Shown here piece by piece: positions 42,041 through 50,622 of a stretch of DNA of 64,000 nucleotides. The position numbers and the translations under genes were made by a program. Below the pieces are notes generated by a model that saw nothing but the letters and a program-made list of their open reading frames with translations, was not told the origin of the DNA and did not search any database. Within the stretch, counting starts at the first letter, position 1. The number at the start of each line of letters is the position of its first letter. Source of the DNA: an uncultured Muribaculaceae bacterium (GTDB taxonomy: Bacteria; Bacteroidota; Bacteroidia; Bacteroidales; Muribaculaceae); the NCBI GenBank assembly GCA_947627615.1, contig CANQWS010000012.1, positions 1 through 64,000 on the forward strand. Direction: 5' to 3'.

Positions 42041-43558
42041 ATGAAAAAGTATTTGTCAATATACATTCTTGCCGCTTTTATAGCAATGTCAATCGGGTTC
42101 ACGGCCTGCAATGACGATTCAGATTCCGATACTCCGCTTGACAATTCCGCCCAGAGTGCAGTGATGATCAATACGTTCAGTCTGCAGCCCAATGACAGCA
42201 TCCTCGCTAACCTCGATTCGGTCTTTTTCTCCATTGACCTGAATGCCGCCCGCGTGTTCAATGCCGATTCGCTGCCGCTGGGAACCAGAATCGACTCTCT
42301 CGGCGTAAACATGACTTTCTCTGCCGTCAGTCTGGCCGAGATCACAATGCCGAATGAAAATGGCGTAGACACCACGTTCAACTATCTCGAAAACACCTCC
42401 AAAGCCGTGAACTTCTCCCGCGGATTCGTTACGCTGCGTCTGAAATCGGCAGACGAACAGAGCCAGCTTACCTACAGAATCTACGTCAACGTCCACAAGA
42501 TGAAACCCGATTCCCTCGCATGGGGCGATGCCGCATGGGCCGATTGTCCCACCGGCCTTGCAGCTCCCGCTGAAATCCATGCGCTTGAATATGAGGGCAA
42601 AGCGCTGTGCTTCTCGGCCAACGAAACTTCCGGCTCACGCGCCGTGACAGCGAATCCCGCTCTCAATTCATGGACTGTGGAACCGCTGACTTTCCCCGCC
42701 GGACTTGACATAAACACCATAACCGCAGCTCCCGGAGCGCTTTACGCCATTGTAAACGGCTCTGAGCTCTACCGGTCGGCCGACATGGGCTCAACCTGGA
42801 CCTCTCTCGGCGCCTCCATGACCCATATATTCGGCGCTTACAAAAACGGCATAGCCGGAGTCCGCCGCAATGACGCCGGAAACTATGTCTACGTTACCTA
42901 TCCGGCCTCTACCGAGACTCCCGTGCCCTCCTACGCTCCTGTTTCGGGAACAAGCCGCAGCATTACCTACGTGACCGAATGGTCCGATGAGCCCCTGATG
43001 ATTGTGATGGGCGGCCAGACCGCCGCAGGCTCTCTCGTAGGCGACACATGGGGTTATGACGGACAGCAGTGGAGCGCTATTTCACAGAATCCAATACCCG
43101 GAGCCAAGGATATGACTCTGGTGCCTTACTTCTTCTTCCGTGTGGCCAACAACTGGGTCGCCACACGCCAGTCCGTCCTTCTCGCATTCGGCGGAACAAA
43201 GGCCGACGGAATGATCGGACGCACAGTCTACATGTCGGTCGACAGAGGCCTGCACTGGTCCAAGGCCGGCGATCTCATGCAGCTGCCGTCGGCAGTGCCG
43301 TCGCTTTCAGGTGCCGAGGCCCTTGTGTTTGACCGGACAATGACGTCACGTGCCGCTTCGGGATGGAATCCCGTGGAACTGCCTGCGATTCCGTACTGGT
43401 ACGCCAAAACCTATATGGGACGTGGCGGAGAGAAACCCATCACGGAATGGCAGTGCCCCTACATCTACCTCTTCGGCGGTAAGATGGATACAGGCGCACT
43501 GAACACGGCCGTATGGCGCGGTGTCATCAATCGTCTCTCGTTCAAACCGCTGCAATAA
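42041..43558 (+). CDS. DUF6242-type lipoprotein
   Basis: A 505-aa protein with a lipoprotein signal (I-A-M-S-I-G-F-T-A-C, Cys about 23). An N-terminal domain (about 30-160) is followed by a beta-propeller-like region with S-x-D-x-G-x-x-W elements (Y-R-S-A-D-M-G-S-T-W; S-V-D-R-G-L-H-W) as in sialidase/BNR repeats, and G-G-K-M-D near the end. It is probably surface exposed. I recall it as the DUF6242 group of Bacteroidales; function unknown. ATG 42041 was chosen for the signal peptide. Confidence 0.75.
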   Translation: MKKYLSIYILAAFIAMSIGFTACNDDSDSDTPLDNSAQSAVMINTFSLQPNDSILANLDSVFFSIDLNAARVFNADSLPLGTRIDSLGVNMTFSAVSLAEITMPNENGVDTTFNYLENTSKAVNFSRGFVTLRLKSADEQSQLTYRIYVNVHKMKPDSLAWGDAAWADCPTGLAAPAEIHALEYEGKALCFSANETSGSRAVTANPALNSWTVEPLTFPAGLDINTITAAPGALYAIVNGSELYRSADMGSTWTSLGASMTHIFGAYKNGIAGVRRNDAGNYVYVTYPASTETPVPSYAPVSGTSRSITYVTEWSDEPLMIVMGGQTAAGSLVGDTWGYDGQQWSAISQNPIPGAKDMTLVPYFFFRVANNWVATRQSVLLAFGGTKADGMIGRTVYMSVDRGLHWSKAGDLMQLPSAVPSLSGAEALVFDRTMTSRAASGWNPVELPAIPYWYAKTYMGRGGEKPITEWQCPYIYLFGGKMDTGALNTAVWRGVINRLSFKPLQ

Positions 43559-43600
43559 CAGAAAGATATTTCCGAAAGCCCTATTAATTTCTACCGCTAA

Positions 43601-44299
43601 GTGCTTCGATTGACCTCCATATCGCTCTTCTTGCTTTTCATCACGGCTGCCACTCCGGTTGCGGCTGCGGCCGATAATGTGGAAAGCTACAAGTTCGATA
43701 TAGGTGCGGCCATAGGCATGAGCGGCTATCTCGGGGACGCGAACGAAAGCTCCCTGTTCAAGCATCCCGGATTTGCCGGCAACATTCAGGGCCGCTATCT
43801 TTTCGACAGCCGCTGGGCCATAAGAGCGCAGCTCGGCATGGCCACAATCTCCGGAAACACCGCTGAATTCGAGAATGTGCTTCCCTTGGGCGAGCAGTAC
43901 TCGTTCAAATCCACCGTCACGGACCTCTCCGTGCGCGGCGAGTGCAATTTCTTCGCCTACGGAATCGGTGAGACCTACAAACGGCTGCGCCGCTGGTCGC
44001 CTTTCATAAGCGTGGGCCTCGGAGCCTCCTTGTCGTCGTCTGACGGCAGCGGAAGCTATGTGGCGTTCAGCGTGCCTCTCGGCGTAGGTGTGCGCTATAA
44101 GCTATCCCCGCGAGTGAATCTGCTTGCCGAGTTCACAATGACAAAAGTGTTCGGCGACAAGGTTGACAGTTACAAACTTACTGATCTGTATAAGATAAAA
44201 AGCTCTTTCCTCAAGAACACTGACTGGTACTCATCGCTGTCGGTCGGTATAACCTACGAATTCGGGCCGCGGTGCACGACATGCAACCGGCTCGACTGA
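43601..44299 (+). CDS. DUF6089-type outer-membrane beta-barrel protein
   Basis: A 232-aa protein with a signal peptide (S-L-F-L-L-F-I-T-A-A-T-P-V-A-A) and an alternating beta-barrel pattern to the end (S-V-G-I-T-Y-E-F-G). It starts at GTG directly after a TAA in the same frame, so no upstream start exists. In Bacteroidota a protein of this kind stands before uppS and bamA, which suggests a part in outer-membrane assembly, but its role is unknown. A C-x-x-C (C-T-T-C) ends the chain. Confidence 0.75.
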   Translation: MLRLTSISLFLLFITAATPVAAAADNVESYKFDIGAAIGMSGYLGDANESSLFKHPGFAGNIQGRYLFDSRWAIRAQLGMATISGNTAEFENVLPLGEQYSFKSTVTDLSVRGECNFFAYGIGETYKRLRRWSPFISVGLGASLSSSDGSGSYVAFSVPLGVGVRYKLSPRVNLLAEFTMTKVFGDKVDSYKLTDLYKIKSSFLKNTDWYSSLSVGITYEFGPRCTTCNRLD

Positions 44300-44364
44300 C
44301 ACTCTCCATCAATGCTTAATAATAAAAAATCTGTTCTAATCCAATCACCCCGTCAGAATCTGCA

Positions 44365-45144
44365 ATGAAATCATCCGGTAATCATAATACTTCTTGCAAA
44401 GTCCCGGCCCATGTGGCTGTGATTATGGATGGCAACGGCCGCTGGGCCAAGGCCAGAGGGTATGAGCGTACTGCCGGCCATGTGGCCGGCGTCGACGCCG
44501 TGCGCTATGTCATAGAGGCAGCTTCCGGACTGGGGGTTAAATACCTCACTCTCTACGCTTTCAGCACCGAGAACTGGAACCGCCCGGCCGAGGAAGTGGA
44601 GGCGCTGCTCCACCTGATTGTGGTGTCGCTCGAACGCGAGACCCCCGATTTGGTGCGCAACAACGTGCGACTCAACGTGATAGGTGATATTGATCGCCTC
44701 ACTGACGAATCCCGCGAATCTCTGCGGCGCAGTCTCGACGCCACATCCCGTTGCACCGGTCTGCAGGTCAATCTCGCACTGAGCTATTCCTCCAGATGGG
44801 AAATCACCCGCGCCGCCCGCCGGATGGCCGAAATGGCCCTCGAGGGAAAGATTCGGCCGGAGGATATCGACGAGAATCTCGTGGCCTCGCAGATGACCAC
44901 CGCTTCCATGCCTGACCCGGACCTGCTTATCCGCACCGGAGGCGATTCGCGGATCTCCAACTTCCTGCTCTGGCAGATTGCCTATTCTGAATTATATTTC
45001 TCACCTAAATATTGGCCCGAATTCACGGGCGACGATTTTGTGGCGGCCGTTGAGGAATTCACCGGTCGCGAGCGCCGTTTCGGAATGACCTCCGAACAGG
45101 TCTCGGCCTGCGCGCCAAACAACACCAACACACTGCAGCAATGA
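44365..45144 (+). CDS. uppS: Undecaprenyl diphosphate synthase
   Basis: A 259-aa cis-prenyltransferase making the C55 carrier for peptidoglycan and O-antigen. Motifs: V-I-M-D-G-N-G-R-W-A, Y-A-F-S-T-E-N-W-N-R-P and R-T-G-G-D-S-R-I-S-N-F-L-L-W-Q. Its stop overlaps the bamA start by four bases. Confidence 0.96.
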   Translation: MKSSGNHNTSCKVPAHVAVIMDGNGRWAKARGYERTAGHVAGVDAVRYVIEAASGLGVKYLTLYAFSTENWNRPAEEVEALLHLIVVSLERETPDLVRNNVRLNVIGDIDRLTDESRESLRRSLDATSRCTGLQVNLALSYSSRWEITRAARRMAEMALEGKIRPEDIDENLVASQMTTASMPDPDLLIRTGGDSRISNFLLWQIAYSELYFSPKYWPEFTGDDFVAAVEEFTGRERRFGMTSEQVSACAPNNTNTLQQ

Positions 45145-47780
45145 AACATAAACTGACTATGCGAATGAAACTGTCAACCATATTGTCCATCGTTCTGGTC
45201 TCACTCTCTTTCTGCGCCAATGCCCAGACTCCCGCCGATACCATAGTGAATCCCAAGGTAGTCTTCACCGGCATTCCGCGTACCTACGAAATCGCCGGCA
45301 TAAAAGTGGAGGGAGCCGACAACTACGAGGACCATACCATAATCGGTTACGCCGGCCTGAAGGTAGGGGAGCGCATCGACATTCCCGGTGCCGAGCTCAC
45401 TGCAGCAAGTAAGCGCCTCTGGCGGCAGGGCCTTTTCTCGCAGGTTCAGATTGTCGTTGACAAGACTGCCGGTGACAAGGCATGGATCACGCTCCGTCTG
45501 CGCACCCAGCCCCGCATATCGACCATCCATTACTACGGCATGAAGAAAAGCGAGCGCGATGACCTTCAGGAACGTCTGCAGCTTCACAAAGGCAACCAGA
45601 TAACCCAGAACATCGTGAACCGCGCCGAGGCTATCATCAAAAAATATTTCGCCGACAAAGGTTTTGGAAACGCCGATGTCAAGGTGACGTTGCGCGAGGA
45701 CCTCTCGGCCCCCAACGAGATGATCGTGGACATCAACGTCAACAAGAATGCCAAGGTGAAAGTCCACAAGATCTACATCACCGGCAATGACGTGATGAGC
45801 GACAATGCCATCCAGCGCACCATGAAAAAGACCAACGAGAAAGGCAAGCTGCTCAACCTGTTCAAACAGAAAAAATTCGTGGAGACCGACTTTGAGGACG
45901 ACCTCCGCCGTATCATAGAGAAATACAACGAGAAGGGCTACCGCGACGCCAAGATTCTCTCCGATTCCGTCGTGGCCTACGATGACAAGACCGTCGACGT
46001 CTACATTGACCTTGAAGAAGGCAAGAAATACTACATCAATGACATCTCGTGGGTGGGCAATACCGTTTACCCCACCGAGATTCTCAACGAGGTGCTCGGA
46101 ATCAAGAGCGGCGACGTCTATAACCAGAAACTTCTCAACAAGCGCGTAAGCGAGGACGATGACGCCGTCTCGAACCTCTACATGGACCGCGGCTATCTGT
46201 TCTATAACCTCGTGCCCATCGAACGCAACGTAAAGGGCGATTCGATTGACCTCGAGATGCGAATGATGGAAGGCCCTCAGGCCAGAATCAACAATGTGAT
46301 CATCAACGGTAACGACCGCCTGTATGAAAAGGTGATCCGCCGAGAGCTTTACGTCAAGCCCGGACAGCTCTTCAAGAAGAGCGACCTCATGCGTTCGGCC
46401 CGTGAAATTGCCCAGACCGGCCATTTCAACCCCGAAACCATGGACATCCGTCCCGAGCCCAACGAAGAGAACGGAACAGTCGACATCCTTTTCAACCTTG
46501 AGTCAAAAGCCAATGACCAGATTGAATTCTCGATGGGATGGGGCCAGACCGGTGTGATTGGAAAACTTGCCCTGAAATTCACCAACTTCTCCATCAAGAA
46601 CCTGCTTCACCCCAGCTCCTATAAGGGACTGATTCCTCAGGGCGAAGGCCAGACATTCACCATTTCGGCCCAGACCAATGCCCGCTACTATCAGGCCTAC
46701 AGCATCTCGTTCCTCGATCCCTGGTTCGGCGGCAAGCGCCCCAACTCTCTTTCCGTATCGGCCTACTACAGCCGCCAGACCGGCGTGAACTCGTCATACT
46801 ACAACTCCACATGGTCCAACCCCTACCTCTATAACGGTTACGGCTACGGTTACAACTACGGTTACGGTTCCGACTACTACCAGAACTCCATTTCCAATGC
46901 CTACGACCCCAACAAGGTGCTCCAGATGGTGGGCGTGACACTTGGATTCGGTAAGCGTCTGAGCTGGCCCGATGACTACTTCACCTTCCAGACCGAACTG
47001 AGCTACAACTGGTACTACCTCAAGAACTGGGAATACCTCTACTATATGAACAACGGTACTTCCAATTCAATTGTACTCGGATTCACTCTGGCGCGTAACT
47101 CAATTGACAATCCTCTCTACACCCGCCGCGGATCCACCTTCTCTCTCGGTCTGCAGCTCACCCCGCCGGCCTCGCTCTTCGGCAAGAAAAACTGGGAAGC
47201 GCTCTACAAGGAGAACACCACCGAATCAAAGAAACAGCTTTACCGCTGGATAGAGTACTGGAAGCTCAAATTCCAGTCACGAACCTACACCCCGCTCACC
47301 AATCCTGACGGAACCTATACGCTCGTGCTCATGACACGCGCCGATGTCGGATTGCTCGGCTCCTACAACCGCTGGCTCAAATCGCCCTTCGAGACATTCT
47401 ATGTGGGTGGCGACGGTATGTCAGGCTCCTACACATACGCTACCGAAACCATCGGTCTGCGCGGTTACGAGAACGGCGCCCTGACCCCATGGGGCCGCGA
47501 AGGCTATGCCTACACCCGCCTCGGCGTCGAGCTTCACTTCCCGTTCATGCTCCAGACTTCAACCACCATCTACGGTCTGACATTCCTTGAAGGCGGTAAC
47601 GCCTGGACCGAGGTCAAGAACTTCTCTCCGTTCAACCTCAAGCGTTCGGCCGGCGTAGGTCTGCGCATATTCCTCCCCATGGTCGGAATGATGGGTATTG
47701 ACTGGGCCTACGGTTTCGACAAAGTGTTCGGTCAGCGCGGCGGCAGTCACTTCCACTTCATCCTCGGTCAGGAATTCTGA
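45141..47780 (+). CDS. bamA: Outer-membrane assembly factor BamA
   Basis: An 879-aa Omp85 protein inserting beta-barrels into the outer membrane. Signal peptide (I-L-S-I-V-L-V-S-L-S-F-C-A-N-A), five POTRA repeats (about 45-430), and a 16-strand barrel with R-G-Y-E (L-R-G-Y-E-N-G-A-L-T) of the Omp85 lid-lock motif and a C-terminal F (I-L-G-Q-E-F). A Tyr/Gly-rich stretch (N-G-Y-G-Y-G-Y-N-Y-G-Y-G) is an extracellular loop. The ATG at 45141 couples to uppS. Confidence 0.95.
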   Translation: MKHKLTMRMKLSTILSIVLVSLSFCANAQTPADTIVNPKVVFTGIPRTYEIAGIKVEGADNYEDHTIIGYAGLKVGERIDIPGAELTAASKRLWRQGLFSQVQIVVDKTAGDKAWITLRLRTQPRISTIHYYGMKKSERDDLQERLQLHKGNQITQNIVNRAEAIIKKYFADKGFGNADVKVTLREDLSAPNEMIVDINVNKNAKVKVHKIYITGNDVMSDNAIQRTMKKTNEKGKLLNLFKQKKFVETDFEDDLRRIIEKYNEKGYRDAKILSDSVVAYDDKTVDVYIDLEEGKKYYINDISWVGNTVYPTEILNEVLGIKSGDVYNQKLLNKRVSEDDDAVSNLYMDRGYLFYNLVPIERNVKGDSIDLEMRMMEGPQARINNVIINGNDRLYEKVIRRELYVKPGQLFKKSDLMRSAREIAQTGHFNPETMDIRPEPNEENGTVDILFNLESKANDQIEFSMGWGQTGVIGKLALKFTNFSIKNLLHPSSYKGLIPQGEGQTFTISAQTNARYYQAYSISFLDPWFGGKRPNSLSVSAYYSRQTGVNSSYYNSTWSNPYLYNGYGYGYNYGYGSDYYQNSISNAYDPNKVLQMVGVTLGFGKRLSWPDDYFTFQTELSYNWYYLKNWEYLYYMNNGTSNSIVLGFTLARNSIDNPLYTRRGSTFSLGLQLTPPASLFGKKNWEALYKENTTESKKQLYRWIEYWKLKFQSRTYTPLTNPDGTYTLVLMTRADVGLLGSYNRWLKSPFETFYVGGDGMSGSYTYATETIGLRGYENGALTPWGREGYAYTRLGVELHFPFMLQTSTTIYGLTFLEGGNAWTEVKNFSPFNLKRSAGVGLRIFLPMVGMMGIDWAYGFDKVFGQRGGSHFHFILGQEF

Positions 47781-47855
47781 TGCGCTCGTTTTAAACTTTT
47801 TGGCTGCTCGGATGTCTTTATTATCAAAATCTTGATTCTAAAAAATATCGGAACT

Positions 47856-48377
47856 ATGAATATCAAAAAATCCCTGATGCTTGCCGTGGCCGTCATTTTC
47901 TGCTCCTTCGTAGCAAGCGCACAGAAATTCGCCATGGTCGACATGGAATATGTCCTGTCAAACATCCCCGCCTATGAAGTGGCCAACAATCAGCTCGAAC
48001 AGCAGTCTCAGCGCTGGCAGAAAGAGGTGGAGAACGTGGCTCGCGAGGCCGAGACCATGTACAACAACTACAAATCCCAGATGCCTTTCCTGACCGATGA
48101 CCAGAAGAAGAAACAGGAAGAGGAAATCGTGGCCAAGGAAAAAGCTGCCGCCGAACTCCGCAACAAATATTTCGGACCGGAAGGCGAGCTCTACAAAATC
48201 CGTCAGACTCTGATGCAGCCCATTCAGGAGCAGGTCTACGAAGCCGTGAAAAAAGTGGCAGAGGAAAGAGCCTACATGTGCATTTTTGACCGCGCCACCT
48301 CGGCCGACATCATATTCGCTTCTCCCAGAATCGATGTCAGCAACGAAGTCCTTGCCAAGTTAGGTTATTCAAAATAA
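47856..48377 (+). CDS. OmpH/Skp-like periplasmic chaperone 1
   Basis: A 173-aa OmpH-family protein: signal peptide (L-M-L-A-V-A-V-I-F-C-S-F-V-A-S-A), then F-A-M-V-D-M-E-Y-V-L and a long coiled coil (about 45-130). Skp-type trimers hold unfolded outer-membrane proteins for BamA. It is 75 bases downstream of bamA. ATG 47856 was chosen for the signal peptide. Confidence 0.9.
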   Translation: MNIKKSLMLAVAVIFCSFVASAQKFAMVDMEYVLSNIPAYEVANNQLEQQSQRWQKEVENVAREAETMYNNYKSQMPFLTDDQKKKQEEEIVAKEKAAAELRNKYFGPEGELYKIRQTLMQPIQEQVYEAVKKVAEERAYMCIFDRATSADIIFASPRIDVSNEVLAKLGYSK

Positions 48378-48440
48378 AACCGCTATCTTTGCATCTGACT
48401 TTTAATTATTAACAAAATCAAAAATAATTTATACACTGAA

Positions 48441-48938
48441 ATGATTAAGAAATTACTTGTCGCAATCATGATTGCACTTCCTGCAATGGCTTTTGCCCAG
48501 AAATTCGGCACTGTCAACACACAGCAGATCATGCAGGACCTTCCCGATGTGAAAGAGGCTCAGACCCAGCTTGAGGCCGCATCGAAAAAGTACGACGATG
48601 AATTCAAGAACCTGCAGACTGAAATGCAGAAAAAATACGAGGAACTCCAGAAAGCTCAGGAAGAGAAAGCTCCGCAGACCATTCTGGACCGCCGTATGTC
48701 GGAACTTCAGGACCTCGACCAGAAGATTCAGCAGTTCCGCAACACCGCTTCGCAGGATCTCCAGCGTCAGCAGGAACAGCTTCTCGCTCCCATCCAGCAG
48801 AAGATTCTCAACGCCATCAACTCTGTGGGTGCTGAAGGAAACTACACCATGGTATTCGAGAACGGCGCCGCTGTCTATGTAGGCACCGATGTAACCGACC
48901 TTACCCCCGCAGTAAAAGCTAAACTTGGTCTTAAATAA
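48441..48938 (+). CDS. OmpH/Skp-like periplasmic chaperone 2
   Basis: A 165-aa second OmpH-family protein: signal peptide (L-V-A-I-M-I-A-L-P-A-M-A-F-A), K-F-G-T-V-N-T-Q-Q-I-M, long Gln/Glu-rich coiled coil (about 40-125) and G-A-A-V-Y-V-G-T-D-V-T-D-L-T near the end. A TATCTTTG box at 48384-48391 suggests its own promoter in addition to read-through. Tandem ompH genes after bamA are usual in Bacteroidales. Confidence 0.92.
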   Translation: MIKKLLVAIMIALPAMAFAQKFGTVNTQQIMQDLPDVKEAQTQLEAASKKYDDEFKNLQTEMQKKYEELQKAQEEKAPQTILDRRMSELQDLDQKIQQFRNTASQDLQRQQEQLLAPIQQKILNAINSVGAEGNYTMVFENGAAVYVGTDVTDLTPAVKAKLGLK

Positions 48939-48962
48939 TTAAGACCACCGGATGTTAGATAG

Positions 48963-48992
48963 GAAGAGGCGTGCCGTCAGGCATGCCTCTTC
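48963..48992 (+). terminator. Terminator after ompH pair
   Basis: GAAGAGGCGTGCC pairs with GGCATGCCTCTTC around a GTCA loop, 25 bases after the stop. The following T-run is weak, but the stem is strong and marks the end of the uppS-bamA-ompH transcript. Confidence 0.7.
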
Positions 48993-49046
48993 TGCGTTAC
49001 GTTCAAACTTTTTTAAATAATGGCGGCGCATTTCATGATTTATATT

Positions 49047-49054
49047 TAAATTTG
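49047..49054 (+). promoter_or_regulatory. -7 box before the kinase gene
   Basis: TAAATTTG matches TAnnTTTG and lies 36 bases before the ATG at 49090. The -33 region is unclear. Confidence 0.45.
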
Positions 49055-49089
49055 TGTGTTGAATCATAAATGAAAACTTTGAGTTGATT

Positions 49090-49746
49090 ATGGCTGACAA
49101 GCAACCGATAGTTATAACGATAGGACGCCAGTTCGGAAGCGGTGGCCGTGAACTGGGCCGTAAACTGGCCGACAGACTGGGATATGATTATTATGACAAG
49201 GAGCTTCTGAGGGAAGCCGCAAGACATGCGGGCGTCAGTGAGGAATTCTTTGCCCGTAATGACGAGCGTTTCCCGTCGTTTCTCAACGGAGTCTTCTCCT
49301 TTGCCTTCGGATTGAGCACTGTCAACTGCTATGCGGGCAGCACGTCGATTTCAGATGACAGTCTCTATCGCGCCCAGAGTGATTTCATCCACTCTCTGGC
49401 CGACAAAAAGCCATGCGTCATTGTGGGCCGCACTTCCGATTATGTGCTCCGCGACCATTCGCGGCTCGTCAATCTGTTCGTCCATGCTCCGATTGAGGCC
49501 AGAGTAAGCCGCATCATGAGCCGCAGCGATTCCGATATGACTCCGGAAAAAGCCAGAGCCAAGGCCGCCAAAGTCAACAAACTCCGCGCCAGCTACTACA
49601 ACTTCTACACTGACAAGACCTGGGGCGACGCCGCAAGCTACGATCTGTCGCTTGACACATCGCTCATGCCAATGGATGAATTGGTGGAAGTGATTGTGGA
49701 GTATCTGCGCCGCAGATTCCCCGACGAGTCATTTGACGCGAAGTGA
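49090..49746 (+). CDS. Cytidylate kinase-like protein
   Basis: A 218-aa P-loop kinase of the cytidylate-kinase-like family: I-G-R-Q-F-G-S-G-G-R-E-L-G near the N-terminus, Y-D-K-E-L-L-R-E-A-A, V-G-R-T-S-D-Y-V-L and a lid with R-A-S-Y-Y-N-F-Y-T. It probably phosphorylates a nucleoside monophosphate; the substrate is not certain, since Bacteroidales also carry a standard Cmk. It is convergent with menA, four bases apart. Confidence 0.85.
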   Translation: MADKQPIVITIGRQFGSGGRELGRKLADRLGYDYYDKELLREAARHAGVSEEFFARNDERFPSFLNGVFSFAFGLSTVNCYAGSTSISDDSLYRAQSDFIHSLADKKPCVIVGRTSDYVLRDHSRLVNLFVHAPIEARVSRIMSRSDSDMTPEKARAKAAKVNKLRASYYNFYTDKTWGDAASYDLSLDTSLMPMDELVEVIVEYLRRRFPDESFDAK

Positions 49747-49749
49747 TTC

Positions 49750-50622
49750 TCAGCACACCACGGCGATGAGCAGCGCCACTGACAGTGCCAGTATGGTCAT
49801 CGCTGTCATGCCGAGCAGCGGGGTCAGTCTGTGGCCCTGAAGTCTGCCCATGCCTCTTGCAATGGCCACTGAAATGACCACGTAAACCGCCGGAATGGCT
49901 ATGGCCGCTCCTGCCGGCAGCATTTTCCACCACGGAATAAGAAGCGCGGCACCGCATGTGGCGTTGGCCATATAGAGCCAGATCATGGCCTTGCGCCCCA
50001 GTATCACGGCAAGAGTGTGCTTGCCCACCGCACGGTCATCGTCGGCGTCTCTGTAGTTGTTGACAATCAGTACGTTCGCAATCATTAGTCCGAGACCCAG
50101 CCCCGCCATGGCTATCTTCAGGTCAGGCTCTCCGCCCTGAAGGATATAGGTGCAGCACACCGGGATGAGTCCGAAAAACAGTATAACGGCCACTTCTCCC
50201 AGTCCGTGGTGCGACAGCGGATAAGGCCCCGTGCTGTAGGCTATCACCCCTATGGCTATCATTATGCCCGTCGGGATGAGCCACCATCCTCCGAACATAA
50301 GCAGTGACAGACCGATGCAGCATGCCGTGGCCAGCGTCAGATATGTGGCCGTCAGCATGGCCCGCGGGGTGATGTCGCCCTCGGTCACGCCGCGTCGCGG
50401 ACCCTCGCGCCCCTTGCGGTCGAGGCCGCCCTTGAAATCGTAATATTCGTTCGCGAAATTGGAGGCTATCTGTGCCAGTATCGCAAACAGCAGGCACAGA
50501 AAAGCGGGGAGAGCGTGGAAGGTGTCATTGGCTGCCGCACATCCCGAGGCCAGTATCACACCGGCCACGGATACGGGCAGAGTCCGAAGCCTCATGGCCT
50601 CGATCCAGCATTTAATTTTCAT
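49750..50622 (-). CDS. menA: 1,4-dihydroxy-2-naphthoate polyprenyltransferase
   Basis: A 290-aa UbiA-type membrane enzyme that prenylates DHNA in menaquinone synthesis. The first Asp-rich motif is N-E-Y-Y-D-F-K-G-G-L-D and the second N-N-Y-R-D-A-D-D-D, with eight or so hydrophobic helices. ATG 50622 was preferred to 50631. It overlaps the end of the upstream DUF4435 gene by 11 bases. Confidence 0.93.
   Translation of the reverse strand: MKIKCWIEAMRLRTLPVSVAGVILASGCAAANDTFHALPAFLCLLFAILAQIASNFANEYYDFKGGLDRKGREGPRRGVTEGDITPRAMLTATYLTLATACCIGLSLLMFGGWWLIPTGIMIAIGVIAYSTGPYPLSHHGLGEVAVILFFGLIPVCCTYILQGGEPDLKIAMAGLGLGLMIANVLIVNNYRDADDDRAVGKHTLAVILGRKAMIWLYMANATCGAALLIPWWKMLPAGAAIAIPAVYVVISVAIARGMGRLQGHRLTPLLGMTAMTILALSVALLIAVVC

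Noticed and set aside
45201-46424. Minus-strand 407-aa frame
   Set aside because: Antisense shadow of bamA; Val/Asp/Leu-rich with no family resemblance.
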